From Labedella gwakjiensis (GTDB taxonomy: Bacteria > Actinomycetota > Actinomycetes > Actinomycetales > Microbacteriaceae), in the NCBI RefSeq assembly GCF_003014675.1, contig NZ_PYAU01000001.1, positions 992,001 to 1,056,000 on the forward strand: DNA of 64,000 nucleotides, written 5' to 3'. Every line of letters begins with the position of its first letter. Position 1 is the first letter of the stretch. A program made the translations under genes and the position numbers. Positions 25,680-33,657 of the stretch are shown in pieces. Under the pieces are notes generated by a model that saw only the letters and a list, made by a program, of their open reading frames with translations, was not told the DNA's origin and searched no databases.

Positions 25680-26795
25680 ATGACCTCTTCGACCGATCGC
25701 TCCCCCGCGCCCACCCCCACCACCGACTCCGCGAACGGACGCCGCGCGCTCGTCGTCGGCGCGACGGGCATCGGCGGCTCGGCCCTCGTCGACCTGCTGT
25801 CGGCGGACGGCTGGTCCGTCGCCGCCCTCTCCCGCCGCCCCATCGCCGAACGCCCGGGGGTGCGCGCGCTCTCCGCCGACCTCCGCTCCGCCGACAGCCT
25901 CGCGAACACGCTCGCGGACGAGCGGCCGACGCACGTGTTCTTCACCGCGTGGTCGCGGCAGGAGACGGAGGAGCAGAACATCGCCGTCAACGGCGGCATG
26001 GTGCGCGACCTGCTCGCCGCCCTCGCGCACGCGCCGCTCGAGCACGTCGCCCTCGTCACCGGCCTCAAGCACTACCTCGGCCCGTTCGAGGCGTACGGGC
26101 AGGGGAACATGCCCGACACCCCCTTCCACGAGGAGGAGGCCCGACTCGACGCCCCCAACTTCTACTACGCGCAGGAGGACGAACTCTTCGCGGCCGCCGA
26201 GCGTCAGGGCTTCACGTGGTCGGTGCACCGCTCCCACACCGTGATCGGCCACGCCGTGGGCAACGCCATGAACATGGGACTGACGCTCGCCGTCGCGGCG
26301 TCGATCGCGCGCGAGCAGGGCACACCGTTCGTCTTCCCCGGTTCGCTCACGCAGTGGAACGGCCTCACCGACATGACGGACGCCACGATCCTCGCCGAGC
26401 AGATGGTGTGGGCGGGCACGAGCGACGCGGGGCGCAACGAGGCCTTCAACGTCGTCAACGGCGACGTGTTCCGCTGGCGCTGGATGTGGTCGCGGATCGC
26501 CGAGTACTTCGGCGTGGAACCGGTCGGTCCCGGCGAGGTGCCGCAGCCGCTCGAGGAGCAGATGGCCGGAGCGGACGAGGTCTGGCAGCGCATCGTGACG
26601 GAGCACGGGCTCGTCGAGGCGGACCTCGAGCGACTCGCGTCGTGGTGGCACACCGACGCGGACCTGGGCCGTGAGATCGAGGTCGTGACGGACATCGGCA
26701 AGTCGCGGCTCGCCGGGTTCACGTCGTTCCACCGCACGGTCGACTCGTTCACGGCTCTCTTCGACCGCTACCGCGCGGAGCGCCTCATCCCGTAG
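25680..26795 (+). CDS. PRISE-type SDR (progesterone 5-beta-reductase/iridoid synthase-like)
   Basis: This is a 371-residue SDR of the PRISE group, which reduces activated C=C bonds of enones with NADPH. It shows ALVVGATGIGGSALVDLL, an ALSRRPI segment after strand 2, FFTAWSRQETEEQNIAVNGGMVRDLL, LVTGLKHYLGPFEAY and the diagnostic FYYAQEDELFAAAERQGF, in which the catalytic tyrosine replaces YxxxK. The ATG abuts CGAGG, leaving almost no spacer. It is followed by the second MmyB-type regulator on the same strand. Confidence 0.85.
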   Translation: MTSSTDRSPAPTPTTDSANGRRALVVGATGIGGSALVDLLSADGWSVAALSRRPIAERPGVRALSADLRSADSLANTLADERPTHVFFTAWSRQETEEQNIAVNGGMVRDLLAALAHAPLEHVALVTGLKHYLGPFEAYGQGNMPDTPFHEEEARLDAPNFYYAQEDELFAAAERQGFTWSVHRSHTVIGHAVGNAMNMGLTLAVAASIAREQGTPFVFPGSLTQWNGLTDMTDATILAEQMVWAGTSDAGRNEAFNVVNGDVFRWRWMWSRIAEYFGVEPVGPGEVPQPLEEQMAGADEVWQRIVTEHGLVEADLERLASWWHTDADLGREIEVVTDIGKSRLAGFTSFHRTVDSFTALFDRYRAERLIP

Positions 26796-26811
26796 GGCTG
26801 CAGCTGGCCCG

Positions 26812-26834
26812 GAGGGGTGGATCGGCGGGTCCTG
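26812..26834 (+). promoter_or_regulatory. Candidate MmyB-type operator upstream of the XRE gene
   Basis: This 23-bp element starts GAGGGGTGGATCG and ends TCCTG. It matches the element at 28963-28985 at 20 of 23 positions and lies 70 bases upstream of the XRE start, consistent with autoregulation. The rest of this 108-bp gap shows no other clear motif. Confidence 0.5.
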
Positions 26835-26903
26835 GTTCCGCGTGGCCGGCGCGGGTAGGAAGGTGGGGGGGACCGCACCGCGCGGACGGACGAGGGGGCG
26901 CAC

Positions 26904-27746
26904 ATGATCGACCGCGACGGACTGGCGACGTTCCTGCGACGGCGACGGGAGTCGCTGCAACCCGAGGACGTCGGCCTCTCGCGCGGACAGCGGCGGCGGA
27001 CGAGCGGGCTGCGCCGCGAGGAGGTCGCGGCGCTCTGCCACATGTCGACGGACTACTACGCGCGCCTCGAGCGTGGAACCGGCCCGCACCCGTCGGAGCA
27101 GATGATCGCGTCGATCGCCCAGGGGCTGCACCTCACGCTCGGAGAGCGCGACCATGTCTTCCGCCTCGCCGGGCACAACCCGCCCCCGCGCGGGGCCGCG
27201 AGCGACCACGTGAGCCCCGGCCTCCTCCGCATCCTCGACCGCCTCGACGACACCCCGGCGGAGATCGTTACGGAGCTCGGCGAGACCCTGCGTCAGACCC
27301 GCATGGGTGTCGCCCTCCTCGGAGACGCCTCCGAGCGCACCGGTCCGTCGCGGAGCCTCGGCTACCGCTGGTTCACGGAGCGCGCCCTCCGAGAGGCGTA
27401 CCCACCGGAGGAGGAGCTCGTCCTCTCCCGGCTCTACGCGTCCGGTCTCCGCGAGATCGTCACGATGCGCGGACCGGACTCGCGCGCCGCCCGACTCGCC
27501 GCCCTGCTCGCCGAGCGCGACGAGCACTTCCGCACCCTGTGGGACGACCACGAGGCAGGGCTCCGCCCGCCGGAGATCAAGCGGTTCCTCCACCCGGAGG
27601 TGGGAGCGCTCGAGCTCGCATGCCAGACCCTCCTCGACCCGGACCAGTCCCACCGATTGCTCGTCTACACCGCGATCCCGGGGAGTGAGAGCGCCGAGAA
27701 GCTGCAACTGCTCGGGGTGATCGGAGCCCAGTCGCTCTCCTCCTGA
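26904..27746 (+). CDS. XRE regulator with MmyB-like ligand-binding domain (second copy)
   Basis: This is a 280-residue paralogue of the regulator at 20870-21763. The helix-turn-helix is at residues 5-75 (FLRRRRESLQPEDVGLSRGQRRRTSGLRREEVAALCHMSTDYYARLERG). The MmyB domain is at 100-265 (RILDRLDDTPAEIVTELGETLRQTRMGVALLGD, LLVYTAIPGSESAEKLQLLGVIG). Its likely target is the SDR gene at 29065, which carries a near-identical upstream element, although two genes lie between them. Confidence 0.85.
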   Translation: MIDRDGLATFLRRRRESLQPEDVGLSRGQRRRTSGLRREEVAALCHMSTDYYARLERGTGPHPSEQMIASIAQGLHLTLGERDHVFRLAGHNPPPRGAASDHVSPGLLRILDRLDDTPAEIVTELGETLRQTRMGVALLGDASERTGPSRSLGYRWFTERALREAYPPEEELVLSRLYASGLREIVTMRGPDSRAARLAALLAERDEHFRTLWDDHEAGLRPPEIKRFLHPEVGALELACQTLLDPDQSHRLLVYTAIPGSESAEKLQLLGVIGAQSLSS

Positions 27747-27762
27747 CCGCCAGCAGAACGGG

Positions 27763-28332
27763 CTAGCGCCGGGCGGCGGGCGTCGTCCCGATGGCCACGA
27801 GATACCGGCAGCCACCGTCGGCGGGCGCGCGGAACACGCAATCGCGTGGTTCCGCGAGCTGAAGGCAGTCCCCCTCCGTCAGCGTGTGGAGCTCGTCGCC
27901 CTCTTGGAAGGACAGGGTGCCCGACAACACCCAGATCTGCTGATCGATGAAGCGGTACGAATCGGCCGGGTAGGCGACCTCGGCACCCGCCGGGAGGTCT
28001 ACCTCCACGAGTTCGATCGCCGTCGCGGCTCCGGGCGAGACGGCCGTGCGCGTGAACCCCGTGCCCGGGTCGGTCCACAGCGTCTGGTCGGCCCGGCGGG
28101 CGAGCCGGGAACCGGTCCCCTCCGCTCGAGCGATCAGCCCCGACAGGGTGAGACCGAGAGCCGTCGCGAGCCGCGCGAGCAGGGCAGCCGTCGGCTGCAC
28201 CTCGTTCCGCTCGATCTTCGAGATCATCGCGCGGGACACACCGGACAGGTCGGCGAGCTGCGCCGGCGTCAGCGAACGCTCGACGCGGGCCGTTCGCACC
28301 GCTCGTGCGATGTCATCGTTGAGCTCGCCCAT
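27763..28332 (-). CDS. XRE-cupin transcriptional regulator
   Basis: This is a 189-residue regulator with an XRE helix-turn-helix at residues 8-65 (RAVRTARVERSLTPAQLADLSGVSRAMISKIERNEVQPTAALLARLATALG) and a C-terminal cupin at 105-185 (ELVEVDLPAGAEVAYP, QIWVLSGTLSFQEGDELHTLTEGDCLQL). It was started at the ATG at 28332, where the helix-turn-helix begins. It diverges from the acetyltransferase across a 63-bp gap filled by an interrupted palindrome that covers both promoters; it is the likely repressor. Confidence 0.85.
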   Translation of the reverse strand: MGELNDDIARAVRTARVERSLTPAQLADLSGVSRAMISKIERNEVQPTAALLARLATALGLTLSGLIARAEGTGSRLARRADQTLWTDPGTGFTRTAVSPGAATAIELVEVDLPAGAEVAYPADSYRFIDQQIWVLSGTLSFQEGDELHTLTEGDCLQLAEPRDCVFRAPADGGCRYLVAIGTTPAARR

Positions 28333-28358
28333 TCGTCGCCACTTCCTCGAGATCCGTA

Positions 28359-28390
28359 TTGACACCATAGTAGCCCGCTGGCCTACTATG
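28359..28390 (+). promoter_or_regulatory. Promoter of the acetyltransferase gene with overlapping operator palindrome
   Basis: TTGACA (28359-28364) and TACTAT (28384-28389) form a -35/-10 pair with a 19-base spacer; the ATG is 6 bases after the -10, so the mRNA is probably leaderless. An interrupted palindrome, CATAGTAG (28366-28373) and CTACTATG (28383-28390), covers the spacer and the -10. Its left arm also provides a -10 for the divergent XRE-cupin gene. Confidence 0.65.
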
Positions 28391-28395
28391 CGAGC

Positions 28396-28935
28396 ATGAC
28401 CGACCTTCGACACATCCGTCCCGCCACCGCCGAAGACGGAGCCGCCTGCGCCCGCATCTACGCGCCCTACGTCACCGACTCGGCGATCACGTTCGAGCTG
28501 GAGCCCCCGTCCGGCGACACGATGGCGGAGCGCATCGAGACCGCGACTCGGAAGCACGCCTGGCTCGTGATCGAAGACGAGCACGGCGTCTTCGGCTACG
28601 CCTACGCCGGCGCGTTCCATCCGCGTGCCGCCTACCGCTGGAGCTGCGAGGTGAGCGTCTACCTCGACCGCGATCGGCGCGGATCCGGGATCGGTCGCGC
28701 GCTCTACGAGGAACTGCTCGCCGTCCTGCGCCGACGTGGTTATCGGCAGGCGACAGCGTGCATCACCCTGCCGAACCCCGCGAGCGAGCGACTGCACGAG
28801 CGGTTCGGCTTCGCACCTGTCGGCGTTTTCCGGGACATCGGCTGGAAGGACGACCGCTGGCACGACGTCGCCTGGTCGCAGCTCGATCTCGTGGCGGATG
28901 CCGGCGGGTCGACCGCTCCCGGCGAGATCGCCTGA
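28396..28935 (+). CDS. GNAT acetyltransferase, phosphinothricin acetyltransferase (Pat/Bar)-like
   Basis: This is a 179-residue N-acetyltransferase. The Pat/Bar pattern is clear: IRPATAEDGAACARIYAPYVTDSAITFELEPPS at the start, YAYAGAFHPRAAYRWSCEVSVYLD in the middle, acetyl-CoA-binding DRRGSGIGRALYEELL and FGFAPVGVFRDIGWKDDRWHDVAWSQL at the end. The family acetylates phosphinothricin, methionine sulfoximine or related amines. It appears to be translated from a leaderless mRNA and is probably repressed by the divergent XRE-cupin protein. Confidence 0.85.
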   Translation: MTDLRHIRPATAEDGAACARIYAPYVTDSAITFELEPPSGDTMAERIETATRKHAWLVIEDEHGVFGYAYAGAFHPRAAYRWSCEVSVYLDRDRRGSGIGRALYEELLAVLRRRGYRQATACITLPNPASERLHERFGFAPVGVFRDIGWKDDRWHDVAWSQLDLVADAGGSTAPGEIA

Positions 28936-28962
28936 CGACAGCTCGTCGACGGAGTCGTTCGC

Positions 28963-28985
28963 GAGGGGTGGATCGTCAGGCCCTG
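28963..28985 (+). promoter_or_regulatory. Candidate MmyB-type operator upstream of the SDR gene
   Basis: This 23-bp element starts GAGGGGTGGATCG and ends in CAGGCCCTG, near-identical to 26812-26834 (20 of 23). It lies 80 bases upstream of the SDR start codon. No other long motif in the window matches as well. Confidence 0.5.
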
Positions 28986-29064
28986 AATACGACGGACGGG
29001 AACGCCGAGCATGGGACTCACACGAACACCGGCGGCCCCGAGCCGCCCACCGACGGGAGACCCC

Positions 29065-29994
29065 ATGCCTCGTACGACCGACATCACCGTTCCCGATCTC
29101 ACCGGCACGCTCGCCGTCGTCACGGGGGCGAGCGACGGCATCGGCCGCGTCATCGCCACGCGCCTCGCGCAGGCGGGGGCCGACCTCGTCATGCCCGTCC
29201 GCTCGGCGGCGAAGGGGGAGACGGCGGCCGCGCGCATCCGCGACCTGGCCCCCGCCTCCCGGGTCGACGTCCGATCATTCGACCTCTCGTCGCTCGACTC
29301 CGTCGCCGCATTCACCGACACCCTGCGCACGGAAGGCCGGCCCGTCGACATCCTCGTCAACAACGCCGGAGTGATGAACCCTCCGAGCCGACAGACCACG
29401 GCCGACGGTTTCGAGCTGCAGTTCGGCACGAACCACCTCGGGCACGTCGCCCTCACGCTCGGGCTCCTGCCGCTCCTCCGAGAGGGCAAGGCGCGCGTGA
29501 CGCACCAGACGAGCATCGCGGCACGCAGCGCCGGCATCAACTGGGACGACCTGCAGTGGGAGCGGTCGTACGACGTGATGAAGGCGTACAGCCAGTCGAA
29601 ACTCGCCGTTGGCCTCTTCGCCCGCGAGCTGGACGCCCGCAGCCGGGCGGAGGGCTGGGGCATCTCGAGCACGGTGTCACACCCGGGCGTCTCCCCCACG
29701 AACCTGCTGTCCGCCCAGCCGGGACTCGGCCGGCCGCGCGACACGACCGAGGTGCGCGTGATCCGGCTGCTCTCCCGCCTCGGCGTCGTCGGCACGCCCG
29801 AGACGGCGGCCCTCCCCGCCCTCCTCGCGGCGACGGACCCCTCGGCGCGCGCCGACGAGCTCTTCGGCCCGAAGCGCCAGATCGGCGGTGCGCCCGCACG
29901 CAGCGGACTGTGGAAGCCGCTGCGCGACATGGACGCCGCCCGTCGCCTGTGGGATGTGTCGGTCGATCTCGTGGGCGCGCGCTTCGCCGTGTGA
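29065..29994 (+). CDS. Short-chain dehydrogenase (retinol-dehydrogenase-like)
   Basis: This is a 309-residue SDR with cofactor motif [71 protein letters not shown] and the YSQSKLAV active-site stretch, a pattern shared with retinol-dehydrogenase-like and protochlorophyllide-reductase-like SDRs. GGGAG lies at good distance from the ATG at 29065; the frame extends 18 residues upstream without family similarity. The 23-bp element upstream links it to the MmyB-type regulator at 26904. Confidence 0.83.
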   Translation: MPRTTDITVPDLTGTLAVVTGASDGIGRVIATRLAQAGADLVMPVRSAAKGETAAARIRDLAPASRVDVRSFDLSSLDSVAAFTDTLRTEGRPVDILVNNAGVMNPPSRQTTADGFELQFGTNHLGHVALTLGLLPLLREGKARVTHQTSIAARSAGINWDDLQWERSYDVMKAYSQSKLAVGLFARELDARSRAEGWGISSTVSHPGVSPTNLLSAQPGLGRPRDTTEVRVIRLLSRLGVVGTPETAALPALLAATDPSARADELFGPKRQIGGAPARSGLWKPLRDMDAARRLWDVSVDLVGARFAV

Positions 29995-30005
29995 CGCCGG
30001 CGCAT

Positions 30006-30038
30006 CGCCCCCTCGGCGGCCATCCGACCGAGGGGGCG
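30006..30038 (+). terminator. Stem-loop after the SDR gene
   Basis: An 11-bp perfect stem (CGCCCCCTCGG and its complement) with an 11-base loop starts 11 bases after the stop. It separates the SDR gene from the glycan operon. Confidence 0.6.
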
Positions 30039-30110
30039 GCTGCAGAGAACGCCCCCTCCGCGAAAAAGTGCCGATTCGATCTTGCGCGATCGGATGGAGT
30101 CGACGTAGCA

Positions 30111-30140
30111 TCGAACCGGTTCGACTCGAACCGGTTCGAC
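30111..30140. promoter_or_regulatory. Two tandem palindromic LacI-type operators
   Basis: A 15-bp unit, TCGAACCGGTTCGAC, is repeated twice without a gap. Each unit holds a perfect 14-bp palindrome with the AACCGGTT core common for LacI-family proteins. A possible -10 (TACACT, 30141-30146) follows at once, so the operator covers the -35 region. The LacI gene starts 42 bases downstream. Confidence 0.75.
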
Positions 30141-30182
30141 TACACTCGGTCGAACGCGCACCACTTCGAGCAATGAGGCTAA

Positions 30183-31199
30183 ATGGTCACCATCGGCGAC
30201 GTCGCCAGTGCAGCGGGGGTCTCCCGCAGCACGGCGTCCTACGCACTGTCCGGCAAGCGGACCATCTCCCCCGAGGTGCGCGCGAAGGTCCTGCTCGCCG
30301 TCGAGAGCCTCGGTTACACGCCCAACGCCGGAGCCCGCGCCCTCGCCACGTCGCAGACGCGCGTCCTCGCCCTCCTCGGCCAGTTCCTCCCCGACGAGTT
30401 CGCACCAGCCATGCTGCAGTACATCCTCGGCGTCACGAACCGTGCCCGGGAGCTCGGCTACGACACCCTCCTCGTCTCGGAGGACGACGGCGCGGCCGCC
30501 CTCAAGCGCATCTCCGACTCACGCATGGTCGACGGCTTCGTGCTCCTGAACGTCGCGGAACACGACACGCGCCTCCCCCTGCTCCGCTCGGCCCCGCAGC
30601 CCGGCGCCCTCGTCGGGCTCCCGGGGTCACCGGACGGCCTTGACGTCTTCGACCTCGACTTCGACGCGACCGGGTCCTTCATGGTCGACACGCTCCACGA
30701 CCTCGGCCACCGCGAGCTCATCCTCGTCTCGCAGCCGGAGCACGTGGTCGAGAGAGGCGGCGCGTACGTGTGGCGCCTCCGGGACGGCGCCAAGCGCCGC
30801 GCCGACGAGCTCGGCGTGCGCATCCACACGTTCTTCGGCTCGTCGAGCCAGCCGCAGATCGGCGCCGACCTGCACCGCTTCCTCGACGCCCACCCCGACG
30901 CGACGGGTCTGCTGCTCAACAACGAGGCCGCAGCCGCCGCGCTCCCCTCCGTGCTGGTCGCCCGGGGGATGACCTCCCCCGAGGACCTCTCGGTCATCGG
31001 CCGATACTCCGACGACTTCGCCCGCACCTTCTCGCTGCCGTTCTCGGCCGTCGACAGCGCGGCGGAGGAGCTCGGCCGGCGCGCCGTCGAGCAGCTCGTG
31101 CATCGCATCGAGGGCGGCCACGCCGCCACTCCCGCCCATCTCGAGCTGATCGCCCCTGTGCTCGACGACCGGGGAAGCATCGCCGCTCCCCGCCCCTGA
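30183..31199 (+). CDS. LacI-family regulator of the arabinofuranoside operon
   Basis: This is a 338-residue repressor with the LacI helix-turn-helix and hinge at residues 1-60 (VTIGDVASAAGVSRSTASYALSGKR, YTPNAGARALAT) and a sugar-binding domain ending ISPEVR-type family features and SVIGRYSDDFARTFSLPFSAVDSAAEELGRRAVEQL. The usual inducer-loop GFDD is GRYSD here, so the ligand may be unusual, for example an oligosaccharide. It heads the operon of binding protein, permeases and glycosidases and probably represses it and itself through the two palindromes upstream. Confidence 0.88.
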   Translation: MVTIGDVASAAGVSRSTASYALSGKRTISPEVRAKVLLAVESLGYTPNAGARALATSQTRVLALLGQFLPDEFAPAMLQYILGVTNRARELGYDTLLVSEDDGAAALKRISDSRMVDGFVLLNVAEHDTRLPLLRSAPQPGALVGLPGSPDGLDVFDLDFDATGSFMVDTLHDLGHRELILVSQPEHVVERGGAYVWRLRDGAKRRADELGVRIHTFFGSSSQPQIGADLHRFLDAHPDATGLLLNNEAAAAALPSVLVARGMTSPEDLSVIGRYSDDFARTFSLPFSAVDSAAEELGRRAVEQLVHRIEGGHAATPAHLELIAPVLDDRGSIAAPRP

Positions 31200-31310
31200 C
31201 CCCACCGACACCACCGACACCACCCCCACCCCACCACCCCGGTCCCTCGACGCCCTCGAGGGGACCGTCGTCCGTCGACCCGTCGGACGCACCACGAAGG
31301 AGAAACCCGC

Positions 31311-32570
31311 ATGATTGCAAAGAAGCTGCATGTTCCGTTGGCCCTCGCGACGACCGCGCTCGCGGCCGTCGCCCTGGCCGGCTGCTCGACCGGCGGCTCC
31401 GGCGGCGGAGACGACGCCGCGTCCGGCACCTACACCTGGTGGGACCCGTACCCCCAGCACGAGGAGGGCTCCGACTGGGCCAATCGTGTGCAGGCGTGCG
31501 GCGACGAGGCCGGCGTGACCATCGAGCGCACCGCGTACGACACCACGGCCCTCACCAACCAGGCGCTCCTCGCGGCGCAGGAGAACAACTCCCCCGACGT
31601 GATCCTGCTCGACAACCCCGCCGTCTCGACGCTCGCGGAGACCGGCATGGTCTCCACGGTCGAGGAGCTCGGGCTCGACGTCTCCGACATTGACGAGAAC
31701 CTCCTCGCCGCCGGCGAGCTCGACGGCGAGACCTACGGCATCCCGATCGGCGCGAACACCCTCGCCCTCTACTACAACGCCGACATCCTCTCCGCGGCCG
31801 GCGTGGACCCCGCGTCGATCACCGACTGGGACAGCCTCGACGCGGCCCTCGCGAAGGTCAACGACACCGGCAAGCGCGGCATCACGTTCTCGGCCCTCAA
31901 CACCGAGGAGGGCACGTTCCAGTTCCTCCCGTGGTTCTGGGGCGCAGGAGCCGACCTCACCGAGCTCAACTCGTCGGAGGCCGTCGAGGCCCTGAACCTG
32001 TGGAAGGGCTGGCTCGACAAGGGTTACGCGCCCAACTCGGTCATCACCAACTCGCAGAACACCGTCTGGGAGGAGTTCCTCACCGGTGAGTTCGCGTTCG
32101 CCGAGAACGGCACGTGGCAGGTCAACAGCGCGGCGGACGCCGGCTTCGAGACGGGCGTCATCACGCTCCCCGCGAAGGACGGCGGCGCCGCCCCTGCTCC
32201 GACCGGCGGCGAGTTCGTGATCGCCCCCGTCCAGTCGGACACCGCACGCTACGACGTGACGCGGAAGATCATCGAGTGCATGACGACCCCAGAGGGCTTC
32301 GTGGAGACGGCGAACACGTTCGCGTACTACATCCCCCCGACAGCTGACGGCCAGGACGCCCTGCTCGAGGAGCACCCGGAGCTCGACACCTGGGTCTCCG
32401 CCGTGCAGGCCGCGAAGGGACGCACGAGCGACAACCTCGGAACCGACTACCCGAAGATCTCCGAGCAGCTGTGGACCGCCGTCCAGAGCGCACTGTCCGG
32501 AGCGGAGGACCCCCAGGCCGCGCTCGACGCCGCCCAGGACGCCGCTGCCACAGAGACCGACGGCAACTAG
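31311..32570 (+). CDS. CUT1-type sugar ABC transporter substrate-binding lipoprotein
   Basis: This is a 419-residue extracellular solute-binding protein (SBP_bac_1 family) with a lipobox LAGC at residue 25, Gly/Ser/Asp linker and typical regions YTWWDPYPQHEEGSDW, SPDVILLDNPAVSTLAETGM, GETYGIPIGANTLALYYNADIL and WEEFLTGEFAFAENGTWQV. AAGGAG is 8 bases ahead of the ATG. Aromatic residues in the presumed cleft (WWDPY, FLPWFWGAG) fit an oligosaccharide. The 111-bp gap before it holds CCACCGACA direct repeats and a small hairpin (GGTCCCTCGA with TCGAGGGGACC). Confidence 0.88.
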   Translation: MIAKKLHVPLALATTALAAVALAGCSTGGSGGGDDAASGTYTWWDPYPQHEEGSDWANRVQACGDEAGVTIERTAYDTTALTNQALLAAQENNSPDVILLDNPAVSTLAETGMVSTVEELGLDVSDIDENLLAAGELDGETYGIPIGANTLALYYNADILSAAGVDPASITDWDSLDAALAKVNDTGKRGITFSALNTEEGTFQFLPWFWGAGADLTELNSSEAVEALNLWKGWLDKGYAPNSVITNSQNTVWEEFLTGEFAFAENGTWQVNSAADAGFETGVITLPAKDGGAAPAPTGGEFVIAPVQSDTARYDVTRKIIECMTTPEGFVETANTFAYYIPPTADGQDALLEEHPELDTWVSAVQAAKGRTSDNLGTDYPKISEQLWTAVQSALSGAEDPQAALDAAQDAAATETDGN

Positions 32571-32583
32571 CCGCCGCCGATAC

Positions 32584-32615
32584 CCCGGGGCGGGAGCCGC
32601 CGCTCCCGCCCCGGG
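32584..32615 (+). terminator. Intercistronic stem-loop after the binding-protein gene
   Basis: A perfect 14-bp stem (arm CCCGGGGCGGGAGC) closes a CGCC tetraloop 13 bases after the binding-protein stop. It is in the same position as the hairpin in the YtfQ-type operon and has no U-run. It probably limits read-through or protects the upstream message. Confidence 0.7.
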
Positions 32616-32626
32616 CCCAACCGGCC

Positions 32627-32652
32627 CGTGTGGGCCCGCACCGGCCCACACG
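32627..32652 (+). terminator. Second intercistronic stem-loop before the permease gene
   Basis: A perfect 10-bp stem (CGTGTGGGCC and its complement) with loop CGCACC lies between the first hairpin and the permease start. Together the two hairpins fill most of the 115-bp gap. Confidence 0.6.
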
Positions 32653-32685
32653 CGCCCCACCTCGCGACACAGAACCGAAGGCATC

Positions 32686-33657
32686 ATGACCACCTCCCTC
32701 ACCCGCCGTCCGGCGCCGGGCACCGACACCGTCTCGGTGACCGTGCCCGACCCGCGCAAGCGACGGCCCTCGCGCCTCCTCGGCTCGCGGTGGGTCGCCT
32801 TCGGCTTCGCGGCCCCTCTCATCGCGTACCTGCTCGTCTTCTACGCGTTCCCCCTCATCCGCAGCGTGGACCTCAGCATCCACGACTACACGATCCGCGC
32901 CTTCGTGCAGGGCAACGCGGAATTCGTGGGTTTCGACAACTACGCGGCCATCCTGAGCAGCCCGCTCTTCGGCCAGGCGCTCGTCAACACCACCCTCTTC
33001 GTGGTGGTGTCCCTGCTCTTCCAGTACGCGATCGGCCTCGCCCTCGCGGTGTTCTTCCGCAGCAACTTCCCTCTCTCCGGACTGCTCCGCGGACTCTTCC
33101 TCGTACCGTGGCTGCTGCCGCTCATCGTGTCGGCGTCCGTGTGGTCGTGGATGCTCAACAGTGACAGCGGCATCGTGAACTCGGTGATCGTGGCGTTCGG
33201 CGGCGAGCAGATCAACTGGCTCACGTCGCCGGAGACGGCGCTCACCTCGGTGATCATCGCGAACATCTGGCTCGGCATCCCCTTCAACCTCGTGATCCTC
33301 TACGCGGGACTGCAGAACATCTCGCTCGACGTGTACGAGGCGGCCTCTCTCGACGGAGCGGGTGCCTGGCGGCAGTTCTGGAGCATCACGTTCCCGCTCC
33401 TCAAGCCCGTGTCCGCGATCACACTCCTCCTGGGACTCGTCTACACGCTCAAGGTCGTCGACATCATCTGGATCATGACCGCTGGAGGCCCGGCGAACTC
33501 GTCGACCACGCTCGCCATCTGGTCCTACCGCGAGGCCTTCGGAACGGGACAGCCCGACCTCTCCCCCGCGGCGGCCGTCGGCAACCTGCTCATCGTGATC
33601 GCCCTGATCTTCGGATTCTTCTACCTCCGCATCCAGCGCCGGGAGGCGAACTCATGA
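32686..33657 (+). CDS. Sugar ABC transporter permease (MalF/UgpA-like)
   Basis: This is a 323-residue CUT1 permease. A 35-residue polar N-terminus is followed by six membrane helices. The EAA loop is YEAASLDGAGAWRQFWSITFPLLKP near residue 225. GAAGG precedes the ATG. Its stop overlaps the start of the second permease (ATGA). Neither permease nor binding protein is accompanied by an ATPase, so a shared MsiK/UgpC-type ATPase encoded elsewhere is expected. Confidence 0.9.
   Translation: MTTSLTRRPAPGTDTVSVTVPDPRKRRPSRLLGSRWVAFGFAAPLIAYLLVFYAFPLIRSVDLSIHDYTIRAFVQGNAEFVGFDNYAAILSSPLFGQALVNTTLFVVVSLLFQYAIGLALAVFFRSNFPLSGLLRGLFLVPWLLPLIVSASVWSWMLNSDSGIVNSVIVAFGGEQINWLTSPETALTSVIIANIWLGIPFNLVILYAGLQNISLDVYEAASLDGAGAWRQFWSITFPLLKPVSAITLLLGLVYTLKVVDIIWIMTAGGPANSSTTLAIWSYREAFGTGQPDLSPAAAVGNLLIVIALIFGFFYLRIQRREANS

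Noticed and set aside
25542-27815. A 757-codon minus-strand open frame across the PRISE-type reductase and XRE genes
   Set aside because: It lies opposite two well-supported genes and encodes low-complexity Arg/Glu/Val sequence with no family pattern.
31201-31240. CCACCGACA-type C-rich repeats as a possible CRISPR-like or iteron array
   Set aside because: Only two short copies followed by degenerate C-rich sequence; too small and irregular for either.
30627-32822. A 731-codon minus-strand open frame opposite the LacI and binding-protein genes
   Set aside because: It is antisense to two clear genes; composition is typical of GC-rich shadow translation.
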